Source: Podila epigama (Eukaryota; Mortierellomycota; Mortierellomycetes; Mortierellales; Mortierellaceae). Taken from it: a stretch of 40,692 nucleotides of DNA. How positions within the stretch are numbered: position 1 is the first letter of the stretch; each line of letters starts with the position of its first letter. Made by a program: the position numbers and the translations under genes. The notes below the pieces were generated by a model, which made no database searches, was not told the origin of the DNA, and saw nothing but the letters and a program-made list of their open reading frames with translations. Positions 11,823-23,400 of the stretch are shown here, piece after piece. The DNA lies in the NCBI GenBank assembly GCA_015679605.1, contig JAAAVE010000013.1:8609-49300 (forward strand), read 5' to 3'.

Positions 11823-12790
11823 ATTGTTATTGATTTGTTTTGCTTTGCTTTGTTTTGTTTAAATGTATCTGGTAGAGGGAAGGAAAAGAGAATGAGGGGG
11901 GAGAATGAAGTGTGAAATGTAAAAGTGAATGAGATGTGCCCGAGTAGTGATGAACAGATTCAAGTGATGTCTAGACCAGAAGAAAGGAAAACGAGGCGGC
12001 TGTGTGTGTGTGTATGTGTTTGTGTGTGTGACAATTAGTTTGAAAAAAGGTAAACAAGAAAAAAAGTAATAGATAATGAAAATGCATAAATTATTGCTTG
12101 CTTCGGTCTACTTTTATACTCCAACGGTCCCATGCTGTCAATCAAACAATCAAACACGAGCATTCAAAATTCCTTACGCACACACACACACACACGATCG
12201 AGCCTTCATGAAAAAAAAGACTTGAACTGATGCCAACGTGGCCAGCAAGCCAAGCCAACTCGGCATTGAAACATGTGTGCAATTGCCAGCCGAAACGGTG
12301 CGCCATCCGCAAAGCCGTGACCTCGCCTCGGCTCGCTCATGGTATACATTCAAATGTATGTTAAATAAAAACAGGGTTTTGGGTGAAATTTCTCCACAAA
12401 ATGGATTTTTTTTTTTTTTAACATGTGGGGTAAAATAGAAAATGATCCAGCCGAGGAAATGAAAAAAAATTGTTGGCTTAACGCAACTGCTAATTCATGT
12501 TGACATGTCTACGTTGGTTATCATAACTTTTTTCATCTTGGCAATTCTTCAATTCTTCAAATCTTCAATCCTTCAATTCTTTCAATTTCTTTCTTGTTGA
12601 AAAATACGTTTTAATGAATGAAAATGAACATGAGGGAATGACTAGGAATATGAAGAGAGAGGAGGGTGGATATTTCTTTTCTTTTTTTTCTTTTTTTTCT
12701 TTTTTTGCTTTCACATTGAGCAAAAAAAAAAATCTAGTTGGATTAGATTCCTGTGAATGTGAATGTGAATGTTTGTGCGTCTTTCTTTTT
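11823..12790. other. Intergenic, P450 promoter and IDH2 3' flank
   Basis: No gene seen. It holds the P450 upstream region with a TATA-like element (12118-12111), a TG/TGTGT tract near 12001-12029, a CA tract at 12180-12194, and poly-A/T runs. The end near 12670-12780 is the A/T-rich 3' side of IDH2. Confidence 0.6.
12111..12118 (-). promoter_or_regulatory. TATA-like element upstream of the P450
   Basis: TATAAAAG reads on the minus strand about 290 bp before the P450 ATG. It would imply a long 5' untranslated region. Sequence match only; no start-site data. Confidence 0.35.
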
Positions 12791-15092
12791 TTACAACTCA
12801 GCGATAATGGCATTGGTGAAGACAGTGTTGGATGCCTTGCCGCCAAGATCACCAGTGATGTGCTTGCCGTCAGCAATGACCTTCAAGGTGGCACGCTCGA
12901 TCTGGTCAGCATAGCTGTTCAAGCTCATGTGACGAAGCATCTGAACAGACGAGAAGAGAAGAGCAGAGGGGTTGGCCTTGTCCTGGCCAGCGATATCGGG
13001 AGCAGTACCGTGGACAGCCTCAAAGATCGAGGCATCACGACCAATGTTGCCCGAGGGGGTCAAACCGAGACCACCAATGAGACCAGCGCTCATGTCAGAG
13101 AGAATATCACCATACAAGTTAGGCATGACCATGACAGTGTCAGCAAAGACGCTAGGGTCCTGGACGATCTGCAAGCAAGCACGGTCCAAAAGCAAGTCAT
13201 CAAACTTGACTTCGGGGAACTCGCGGGCAACCTCCTGGCAAGAAGACAAGAAGAGACCATCAGAAAGCTTCATAATGTTGGCCTTGTGGACGGCAGTGAC
13301 ACGGTTACGGCCAGTGTCCTTGGCATAGTGGAAGGCATAGCGGGCGCAGCGGTCGGAGGCATCCTTGGTGATCAACTTGATGGACTGGACAACACCATCA
13401 ACAACCTCGTGCTCAATGCCAGAGTACTCTCCCTCAGTGTTCTCACGGATAAGGACAGTGTCGACGTTATCGTAGGGGGTCTTGAAGCCAACAACGGACT
13501 TGCAGGGACGAACGTTGGCGTACAAGTTGAAGGTACTAATTGGAAGAATGCAAGTATAATCAAAGTTAGTGAGTGATTGATACAACTACATCAAAGGATC
13601 ACACTTTTGATTCTCTGTGCTGTGCCCTGAGTGTCCATTTTTTCTTTTTTTTTTGCACCACGACGCTCAAGATTATTCCAAGCACAGATGCTCAGTCGCA
13701 TTATTGTTGTCCCGAGCGATGAAAGATGGAGAGATAAAAAAGAAAAGGATAGGAAAGACAATCGAGACAGATCCGCCACCTAGACACTGTCAAAAAAAGA
13801 ACCCTCCAGAGCCCATCCTATCCATAGACAGAGATCGAAAGTAATGCTTCAAACAAAGAGTAAATGAGGCTTACCGACGGAGAGTCAAGTTCAAGGAAAC
13901 GTGACCCTTTCCAATAGGGGTGGCCAAAGGTCCCTTAAGAGCGACAGTATTCTTCTTGATGGAGTGAAGAGCCTCGTCGGGAATGGCAGTCTTGCCGTTC
14001 TTAATGACGGGGGTAACGCTGACGGGCTCCCACTCAATGGGGACCTACCATGTGACGGAGAAACAAAACAAAATGAAAAGTGTCAGGAAAATGTGGTTCT
14101 TTCTGTTACATATGCTACTCACATTCACAAGAATTTGAGCTTATCGACTTACACCAGCGGCCTTGTAGATCTTGACAACAGACTCGGAAATCTCGGGGCC
14201 AATACCGTCACCGGGGATAAGGGTGACGACGTAGTTGCCCTAGATAAGATGAATACGAGATTGTCATCCAGAGACAAATAGAATGTTAGTTGATGCGAGT
14301 TCTCAAAGACACCCGGTTCCTCCGGTTCCCTTAGTAAAAATCACGCCTCTTCTACAAGCTCCGCTCCTTGATTTTTTTCTTTTTATCGTATTGCCACATG
14401 GGCATACTCGAAAGCAACCCAACGCTTATCTTCATCCAGGACTCGAATCAAGGCTCCTTGTGTCCTTGTCCATGCTACGACATTGAACAATAAATGATGT
14501 CGCCCATGTCGATCCCAATAGCAAAAAATAAACAAGAAAAAAAGAGGATCCTTGAGAAAAAGCTTGCTGACTTACGTTGGCGTTCTTCTTGGCGTTGAAA
14601 GCTCCAGGCATGGTGCTGGGGGCCGAAGAGGCCATCGAGCGGATGGCAGTCTAGTTGTAGTAGATACAGAAAAAGAAAATAGTGATTAGGATTAGTGAAC
14701 TGATCTATTGATTCAATCAATCAAAATCATTGATGTCTGGACCACTTGAAGGAGAATAGTGTGTGTGCGATGAGATGTCGAAAATGATTGTTCAGGTAAA
14801 AATATTTGATTGTTTGTCTTATTGACAATGTCGAATGGAAGGTATTGAGGAGATAGAGAAAGAGTATGTGTGTGGAAGGAGTGAAGGAAAAGGAATGAAT
14901 GCGTATATGCATTTTTGCATAGGATTGTATTTGTATGTGTTGAGTATGTGTTTGTGTGAGTGTGAACATGTTTGTGTAGACAAGGAAATAGGGCGAGAGA
15001 GAGAGGGAGAGAGTTGTTGTTGGCGTGGCAGGATGCACTACCTTGGCAGAGAGAGTCTTGAGGGCAGCAGTGGAGCGACGAAGAGCGAACAT
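12791..15092 (-). CDS. NAD-dependent isocitrate dehydrogenase, catalytic-type subunit, mitochondrial
   Basis: Five exons: 15092-15042, 14650-14576, 14239-14153, 14044-13875 and 13535-12791, giving 375 aa, the usual length. It catalyses isocitrate to 2-oxoglutarate with NAD in the mitochondrial TCA cycle, as a heteromer with IDH1. The N-terminus ([17 protein letters not shown]) is a basic, Arg-rich targeting presequence. [14 protein letters not shown] starts the catalytic fold; [17 protein letters not shown] carries the isocitrate-binding Arg residues; [13 protein letters not shown] and [17 protein letters not shown] are the family signatures; [20 protein letters not shown] is the nucleotide-binding loop. 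The [14 protein letters not shown] and AGQDKANP stretches fit the yeast IDH2 branch better than IDH1. All four introns are phase-consistent, and three are long (336-391 nt). Confidence 0.95.
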
Positions 15093-15239
15093 GGCGAATG
15101 TGATGTGACAAGGGGGGTGAGTGGGGGTGAAGGTGAGAAGAAGAAGAAGAAAGACAAAAAAAAAAAAAGAGGGGAAAAGTATTGCAGCTGATATGGAATC
15201 GCCTTGAAAACATAAACAAATGGCAAAGGACGGCATCTG

Positions 15240-15244
15240 ATTGG
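15240..15244 (-). promoter_or_regulatory. CCAAT box upstream of IDH2
   Basis: TAGCCAATCAG reads on the minus strand about 150 bp before the IDH2 ATG. In fungi the Hap/CBC complex binds CCAAT and activates respiratory genes, so the location is apt. A five-base match is weak evidence by itself. Confidence 0.35.
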
Positions 15245-15977
15245 CTAAAGATGTACGTCACTGTCACTGAACAAAAATATTTTGAAAGTCTCGACTGAAT
15301 ATCCAACTCTTGTTAAAGGCTCTCACGCACCCGCCAGAGATAAGATGGCACTGGCTGAAAAAGGAAATGCCGCCGTCGAAAGGGTGGCTGGTCAGAGCAA
15401 ACACTTGTGAGAACAATGTGTAAAGTGCTAAAGAGATGGTTTTTTTTTTTTGTTGTTGTTGTTCATCGATATGAACAAAATCTGATTGCACGCCCTGAGT
15501 TAGATCTGGAAAAATAGTCTCTGATATTGTACATGTACAAACTGGATTCGTATTCATGCTTTTCTCTCTCACACACACTGTCTCCCGCTCTCTCTACCAC
15601 AAGTCACCTTTCATCTGGAGTCAGACTTGGCTGAACTGGACTCGTGGTCCCAAGAAATGGCTCGTGTGGGAAACACTCGATCAAAGAGTAGTAACGACGA
15701 GATTTGTGGCTTTGCGCAAGTTGCATGAACGGGGTTTTTTGGTTGGTCGGTCCCTCATTGTGCTGATTGAGGATCGTGTTTGCCACCAACAGGAATCTGT
15801 CATGTGACTGTATATGTATCCATCTTTTGTTTTACGATCAATCTTTTGTTATGAACAAAAGAGCGATCCAGTGCCAGCAGCCTGCCATAGGAAGACTATG
15901 TAGCATGCCATAATCCAACGTAGAATCAGTGAGTACCAGAGGACAATCAGCATGTATTTCAATAGCCTGCTGTGTTG

Positions 15978-16487
15978 TCACACGTTCTTCCCAATTGAAG
16001 TTATTATCTTGTTCCTTTTCGGATTATACACGTCTTCTGGCAGCAGACGCTTCCTCATGTGTTTTGAGTGGGCAAGCCTAGTGTGCTCGCGCAAAAAAGC
16101 CAGCAGGATGGCGGTACAAAGACCGTCGCGGTCAGTCAAAGGGGCGGCATGTGTCCTGTCAAACAACAAAGTGATATTTCTCGATGTGGCTATGCCACTG
16201 TAAGCCCCAGCAGGACATGACCCTATGCTGGCAGCAAATGGCTACGACTCTAGCCTGCTCACGGCCCCAGAGGTCCACTATTCTGCCTTTTTGCCAGACA
16301 TTCATGAACTTTGGTCAATGGTAGCCAGCTGAAGCTGACATCTGGCGCTCAACTCCTCCTCACTCAAACGCCCTACGCCCGATGGATGGATGGCTCCTGG
16401 CTTTCCCATGGCTTTGACATAGTGCTTCAGCACTCTGAAATCGTGACTTGACACATCAGCCACCACTGCCTCATGGGCGATGTTCAA
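15978..16487 (-). pseudogene. Possible relic or unrecognised small gene
   Basis: Two minus-strand frames, 16487-16302 and 16169-15978, are less A/T-rich than the surroundings and have codon-like composition. The first contains VVADVSSHDFRVLKHYVKAM; the second THAAPLTDRDGLCTAILLAF, preceded by a TTTGACAG acceptor-like site at about 16160. The first frame lacks an ATG at its left end. I do not recognise a family. It may be a decayed gene or chance. Confidence 0.15.
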
Positions 16488-16755
16488 ACATGGCGCGAAT
16501 TTGATTCACGCCCAAGTAAAAATAGCTTCGCCCTTTTTCCTTTGAGCGGGTTTAAGTTATTTTTTTTTTCTCCATTCATTTCTCCTTCTCTTTCTCCTTC
16601 TCTTCTCCACCTCCCACTTCATCCTCAATTGCATTCACAAAAGTCCACATTCATCATCACATTTCTTGGAACGACTAGACATATAATCATATAACAATAA
16701 TAACGATCATCACCGCAAGAGAGACTTGCTCATTTCCACGACAATTCACACAATA

Positions 16756-18676
16756 ATGCCAGGCCGGAGAATATATTGGGTTGTCGCCCTACTCTTCATC
16801 ACAGCACTCTTCTTGTCAAAAGGCGGCAGGCAAGACAGTTATATAAACAACTACAACAATAGCAACAAGACACCACGCGTTTCCTCCACTTCTACTGGCA
16901 CCACTACTACCGCCGCTTCTGCTGCTGCACCAAACTCATCTGGGCGATACGATACACTCATTGTGATCCCATCCAGTTGGACCCAACTTGAGAACCGCCG
17001 CTGGGTACGCGAGACCGTGTTTGGCATCCGAAACAACCTCGAACCATGCAAAAAGTACGATGGTCGCATCATCTACAAGTTTTACATTCATGGCCACTCG
17101 ACCTGGGAAAAATCTGGTATTCACACAGCACAATTCATGCAGGCCCAGGTCCGGAATCTCTATGCAGAGTTCATGGAGTTTGGCGACCATGTCTTTACCA
17201 ACGAGACCGTCTCTGAACGTCATACCATCTGGGGTAAAGCATTAGACTGGGCAGTAAGTATACTATATTCCCCCCTTGTACAAATGATATTCGACTCTTG
17301 ACCTAAATTCTAGTTCTGAATGGGAAACTAGTCGGAATGGAAGGTCCCTTTTATCCTCTTTATATAGCCCTCATATTCAATTCAAATGTGGAAACTCTCA
17401 CCTCATACTTCCTATAGGTTAACCAGTTTGTGCCAGAAGAAAATATCCGGGTCGATAAGGTCTTGATCTTTGATTCAACAACCCTCGTCAACCTACCCAA
17501 GCTCGAAGACACTGTTCGGACAGCCACAGGAGGAGCTTCACGCGAGTTTCTTTATACTTGGGGCGAGACAGATGTGACGACCAAGACCAACAACAAACCT
17601 TTTGCCGCCATGATCTCTTTTGCTGCCGCCAAGAGTATTCTCGCTGCCCAGACCCAGATCAACACCGAGTATGCAAGCTCAAACTTGGTAGAAGGCGCGC
17701 TGTTCTATTTCAACCGAGTAACACCCGACTTCCATATCATCAAGGGCGATGCTCAACTGTGGTCGAGTGAAATTGACTCCATCCCCTCAACCACTGCTGT
17801 TGTCGGGCAAATCTATCAGCAGGAAGATTGGCGTCCTCTGGCAGAAAAGATGAACATTCTTCCAACTGCCCCCTGTGCTTATGACCGAGCACGCAAGTCC
17901 AACATTGCCGTCTTGACTTCATCCTACGTTTACGTTGACATGTGCATGGCCGAGGCCTCGTTACCCTCTGCCGAGAATAAGCGTTTGTATGCTGCCAAGC
18001 ACGGCTATGACTTTGTTGCACGTTCTGCCGAGTTTGCACAGGAAGAGTTCCGAGGCCGTCGGCTGGTCTGGGGCAAGATTGGTGCGATTCAAAAGGTACT
18101 CCCTCACTATGAGTGGCTTCTTTGGATGGACATGGACGCAATCGTGGCCGACATGGACAAGGATGTACGTGAAATTATTCGCATGGCCAAGGAAGCAAGT
18201 CAGCGCCCAGACATCAGCTTGATTGTGGCTCGACCAGTGAAGGATAAGATGCTAAACGCTGGCGTCATGCTTATCCGGAACACGGAATGGAGCCGCAGGT
18301 TTTTGAAGGAAGTTCAGAGACGTAGATCTTGGTACCATCGAAAACCCAGCTTTGAGCAAGGTGCCATCTGGGAGGTCATCCAAGAGGATGAGTGGAAGGA
18401 TGGGGTAAGGCGTTCTTTTTCTTTCTTTTTTATATATCATGACAATTCTAGATCCACTTTTCGCCGTATTAACGCACTTCTCTCTCTCTACTTTCTTTCA
18501 TCCAGGTACACCTGTTTGACCGAGATGACCATACAATGAACACGTTCCCACGATACTATGAGGACGGTGACTTTATTATTCACTTTGCACCTGCTGGATG
18601 CCCCGCCGTCCCAGTGCTGGAAGCCCTTCGTAAGATAAAGGAAGGCCAAAGCCCCCGCGGCATTGGAGCTGAATAA
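16756..18676 (+). CDS. Type II membrane glycosyltransferase: GT31-like N-half, GT34 C-half
   Basis: Exons 16756-17253, 17418-18404 and 18506-18676; donors GTAAGT and GTAAGG, acceptors ATAG and CCAG; 551 aa. A signal anchor (residues 6-21, IYWVVALLFITALFLS) implies a Golgi type II protein. Residues about 330-545 are a GMA12/MNN10 (GT34) domain: SNIAVLTSSYV, AAKHGYDFV, KIGAIQKVLPHYEWLLWMDMDAIV with DxD at 404-406, LNAGVMLIRN and the closing FIIHFAPAGCP. GT34 enzymes transfer galactose or mannose from nucleotide sugars onto cell-wall or glycoprotein glycans. Residues about 68-325 resemble a GT31 beta-1,3-glycosyltransferase (IPSSWTQLENRRWVRETVFG, VLIFDSTTLVNLPKL), but the expected DDD-type metal site reads FDST, so this half may be inactive. 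AATAAA overlaps the stop codon. Confidence 0.9.
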
Positions 18677-19606
18677 ATGTACAATTATCCTCTCTTGTTT
18701 TTTTTTATTAATACTAGCAGTGAAGAATCCGGAGAGTGGCGACATAAAAATTGCTAGATGGAGTCGACTTGATGTGGATGGATCGTGTTCAATAATGCAA
18801 ACGTAATGATGCTCCAAAGGTCAAGATTAAGAATAGAACAAAAAGTTAGTGCCAAAGGAATGGGCAAACGACACAGTAAATTCGATTTAATGTCTCCTAG
18901 CGCTTTTGTTAAGTTCTGGTTAGGAATTTAACATACAGCTCTGCGGATAAAAATCCAACAGGGCGCCGACCCACTGGATCAGCTTTTCGCTAATAGGCAT
19001 GAGGCAGGAAAGCATTCTTTGTTGAGTTCAGCGAATTCAACATACAGTCTCTGCACATGCCTCGCGCAAACGACGCATGTCAGACACACCATCCCAACGT
19101 GGAACAGCTAATACTTTCCTCCTGATATCATTGCTGCGACAATAAATACGCCTCTTCTATCGATGTTTATTCGGCGCAGTACCCTCCTCGTATTGCAACC
19201 TTAGCCTCCATCCACAGCCACATCACATAAGCAAAGGGCCGCGCTAGAGACACCCTCCAACATTTGAAGAGCTTTTCATCGAATTCGCAACTGAGTAGGA
19301 AATGTTCTTTGTTGAGTTCAGCGAATTCAACATACATTCTCTGTACATGTCTCACCAATGACGCATGTCAGACACACCATCCCAACGTGGAACAGCTTTT
19401 CATTTCCCCAAATGACAATCGCGGCGAAGAGTGTGAAGGTCTACATATAGTTGAACATGTTAATTACGTTACCTTAGTGTTACGCTGTCCATCGACGTCC
19501 CCCTCATCAAAGTGAAATTGAGGCTTATTATTTTTTTGCAGTCACTTTCTATTTTTTTTTGGGAAAAATTTATTTTTGTAGTGAAGATAGTTGATTTGGT
19601 AAAATC
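18677..19606. other. Convergent intergenic region with degenerate tandem repeat
   Basis: Lies between the 3' ends of the glycosyltransferase (plus) and SEC31 (minus). The first 200 bp look like 3' untranslated sequence. The centre holds a degenerate repeat (18893-19400). The rest is A/T-rich. No gene I can support. Confidence 0.6.
18893..19400. repeat. Degenerate direct repeat, two clear copies plus one weak
   Basis: Copy A (about 18980-19109) and copy B (about 19270-19397) share GTTGAGTTCAGCGAATTCAA and GACGCATGTCAGACACACCA followed by TCCCAACGTGGAACAGCT, with only a few substitutions and a 2-bp indel over some 95 bp. Similarity fades outwards. A third diverged copy is visible at about 18893-18950 (TTAAGTTCTGGTTAGGAATT). 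I see no terminal inverted repeats or target duplications. It may be a transposon remnant. Confidence 0.8.
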
Positions 19607-20440
19607 TTATTGTGGAATGCGAGCATTGTCAACAATCAAACGTTTGACGCCTGTCATCCAAGCCGATACTTCGTCCGTACGCGTAGAATGCAACTCTAAA
19701 TGAGTTTGATAAGCCATGTTGTAATTCTTGACTTGTAGCGCTTGCGCCAAGGCCAGCATTTGCTCTACCACTGGTCCAGAGACTTCATTGTTATTCAGCA
19801 TATCGAACAAGATATTAAGCTTCTTTTCGGCATCGTCCAATGGTCGTTTTGCAGTTGGCTATATCGTAAAGGTTAAATATATATAAACAGGTTAAACACG
19901 CAAAAAAAAACCCCCCACTGTCTATGACATTCAAATGATGGAGAAACTCTCGAGCATATTTCTTACAATTGCATATTGACGCGCCAAGCTGAGCTCATTC
20001 GACAAAACTGAGTAGATCAGCTTGTGTTCTGAAGGGATATGCGTTCTGTCGCCAGCAGCTGGTTAGGATGCACAACAGCATAATTTTGTACCAAGATGAA
20101 AAAAAGAACAAGCGTAGAGAGAGAACATCAGGTGCCTAGTTAGAAACTATAAACGATTAAGCTATTGCATCTTTCAACATATATTAAAAGCAAACCATCC
20201 TTACGATGTCGAGACTTGACGGGCTGCGGAGGCGTAATAGGTGTTGTAGGTGTGATGGGTCCCTGCTGGACAACCGGTGGCATGCTACTGACCATGCCTC
20301 CCATAGACCCAAATCGTTGATGTTGCTGGTAGGGGCTGGGATTGGGTGAAGGGTGAACATGACCGTTCTGTTGGTGCTGTTGTGGCTGATATTGCTGTTG
20401 AAATGACTGTTGCGGTTGCTGATAATACTGCTGCTGCTGC

Positions 20441-20472
<32 letters not shown>

Positions 20473-23400
20473 ATAATGCTGATAATGCTGATAATGCTGA
20501 TAATGCTGATAATGCTGATATTGTTGCTGTTGTTGATGCTGCTGTTGTTGCTGTAGAGTAGGTGGCGGTGGTGGTTGTTGAGGCTGCTGAAGGCTGCTTT
20601 GGCTTCCATATTGATACACGCCCAATCGTCGTTGGTCTGGAGAGGCATTGCCGCCCTGAACGGGTGACCCACCTCCTCCTTGGGTCGACGCAGGTGCAAG
20701 GGGTTGTCTCGCACCCATGGCTGGTGGTGGAGGGAGTGTCGTTGCCTGGGCCAACGGCTGTCCAAAATGACCCTGAGTAGGCGATAAAGGATTGTTGCTT
20801 TGAGCTCCACTAGCTGAGGTTTCTGGGAAAGGCGATGTGATTTGTGCTTTGCTCAACCCTCCCGCTCCATTTGACTTTGCTGCGGGGCGCTTCACTGTGT
20901 TGATCAAAGGAGGATCGTTCCAGTTACCAGTGTTCCTGCGTTGCGATGGAGGAAGTTCAGCACTTGGGGCTCGGTCAACTGGCGGAGGCGCTTGGTGTTG
21001 CTGGTAAGGATATGGATGTGATGCCGCAACTCCTGTTGCTCCATTAGACGACGACGGATAAAACGTCTGCTGCCCATAGACACCACCATAAGTGGGCGTT
21101 GTAGGAGCATATGGACTATGCTTTTGCTGAGGTACTGGATTTGGGTACTCATTTTGGAAAACAGTGGGTGGAGGAGGCACAGCTGCTTGACGATGTTGTT
21201 GTTGCGGTTGATTGTACGCTAATTCCCCATGGGCTCCTTGGCTGTGATGATGTACTGAAGGTACGACATATCCTGGTTGTGTGGTATAGTTGCCTTGCTG
21301 CAAGTGACCAAAGGTATGAGTGTTCTGATACGGTTGACCCTGGCCATGGCCAACGTGATACTGGTTAACACTGCCTTGTTGATGATGTTCGCCATCGCCG
21401 ATAATGGGTATATGTTCGAATGGGAACTCAGGAGCAACCACCTTGCTTACATTCACACCAGAGTGATATACGCGGTCTCGCATGATCGCAAGGCGATCGC
21501 TCTCATGTCCCTGGACTGGAGCAAGGCTGAGATACTCCATTGCAATATCCAGCTGGCCTTGGGATGCCATGATCTCTGCATATTCACTGTACTTGTCGTA
21601 GAGGGCAACAAGCTGAGACCTCTGTCTTTGCTTTTCGCCATTGTCATTGTCGTATTGGTCATGCTCACTTGGATGTTCGTCCTTGGCTGGATCATCAACA
21701 TAGTCAATCGCTGAACGGAACACTGTGACTTTTTCAATTAACGACTGCAGCGTGCGCGCATGATGCTCATATTTGCTTCCAGAAAGATGTCGTTCCTTGG
21801 AATCCATCGCCTCAGCTTCTTGCTCCTTTACCCAAATAGAAATCACTCTTTCAAAGCTTCCAGCTGCAAGGTAGCAAAGGACCGTGTGACGGCCCATCTC
21901 TGCTGTCACCTCAAGAGGTTCACCTGCTTCGATCTGTGCTCGCCATACCTTTTCCAGGCGAATGCCAAGCATCTCACAGAGGCGTCCAAATTCATCTGGT
22001 TGAGCAAAGGTACAGAGGATGACGACTACCTCTTGCCAGTCTGACAGATCAGCATTCTCGACCACATCCTCTAGTTCACCATTGACGACGCTCCGTAAGA
22101 GGCGGAGGTAAGACTTTGAAGAAGCGGTCTTTTCAAAGTATGCTCGCTGAGTTCTCTCCAACAGCTCCGGACCGCCGCAAATGGCCAACACAAGAGCGTC
22201 AGCGAGACGGTTATCATGAAGACAGGCGTTGACAGCCGAATCAAAGTCACCAGCAACAACGCACTTTGTAATATTCTTGTCCATGTCCGATGCTGATGCC
22301 GGGTATATGTGAAACGATCCAAGTGATTTCGTTCTGATGCTCGTTGGGGCAGAGACTGGAGGCGCAATGGTGGTAGAGCTCTCAGATGGCTGAAGCCCTA
22401 ATCCGGTAGACGAATATAGGGCATTGATGCCAAGGATGGACCCTCGCTGACTTTGTGGCAAAGTATGGCCAGAGTAGCCATTGGTAGAGATAGGAGCCTT
22501 TACAGATGTCAAGCTTGTACTGCTACCACCAAGGCAAAGACTTCCTGTTAAGGCTGTCACCTGGTCTATCAATTCTTGCTTGTTGAATCCAAGGTACTGT
22601 ATCAGTTGTTCTCGAGGATTATCCTCAAAGAGTGCACGGAGAATCTTCCAATGTTCTGCTGAATCACCCCTCGAGTGCAGCTTGTTCTCACAATACTGCA
22701 TGAATGATTTCGAAGCCAGTGCATGCTCCAAGTCCATGGCGCGATGAACAATATCAGACTCTGTGGTGACGTTGATCAGCGTTACCGTGGCGACCTTGGC
22801 AGACACTCCGGTCGATGCAATAGTACCAGGTGGGAGGTTCGAAGGTGGTGCTGGCTTGTTCCTGAACACGACGAGTTTGCCACCGAAACCAAAAGTTGCA
22901 CCAACTGGGCGACGGAGCCACTTGGGAGGTTGCTTAAGAGAGATTGTGGATGATGTTCCATGTGGCTGGTACACCTGGGGCGCGAATGGATCATGAGCCT
23001 CCTGAGGTGCTAGGCTATTCAAAGTCGGATCACTATTGCCAGTAGACTGAAGAGAGAATATATTGATCTACGAAGGCACAAAAAAAGAACGTGTTATTTG
23101 ATTGTAAACCACTTGTGTCGAAAAGCCAAATTGTCGTCTTTTGACATGGAATCTTGTTTTTTTCTGTACCTTTCCATCAAACGAAGCTGAAGCCAAAATA
23201 TCTGGGTTCCGTGGGCACCAGTCAATGTCAAAGTTCCAGCTTGAACTTGGTTGAAGCTTAAAAAAAAAGAAAAAGGAACGATGTATTGTCGAAAAGATAT
23301 CATCGTTAGACAATGGGTCGTTTTCACTGTACACTTCAACTTGGCAAGATGATCAATCAAACAAGTCCCTCCCCCTACCTCGCCAATGATTTCGCCAGAT

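Larger units (their letters stand above)
15093..16755. other. Divergent intergenic region between IDH2 and the glycosyltransferase
   Basis: It contains the IDH2 promoter side with a CCAAT element, low-complexity T-rich and CTCTC tracts, and a CT-rich, pyrimidine-rich leader just upstream of the glycosyltransferase (about 16555-16630). Two minus-strand open frames (15978-16169 and 16302-16487) look faintly coding but match nothing I recognise. Confidence 0.55.

Noticed and set aside
12614-13576. 320-codon plus-strand frame
   Set aside because: It is the antisense shadow of the last IDH2 exon, which has unmistakable family motifs on the minus strand.
14401-14475. Possible tRNA because of an ACTCGAATC stretch
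   Set aside because: The flanking bases do not form a T-arm stem, and no matching acceptor or anticodon arm is present. It lies inside an IDH2 intron.
20346-20810. Long frames in other phases over the SEC31 Gln tract
   Set aside because: They are repeat-driven shadows; the SEC31 frame is fixed by conserved sequence on both sides.
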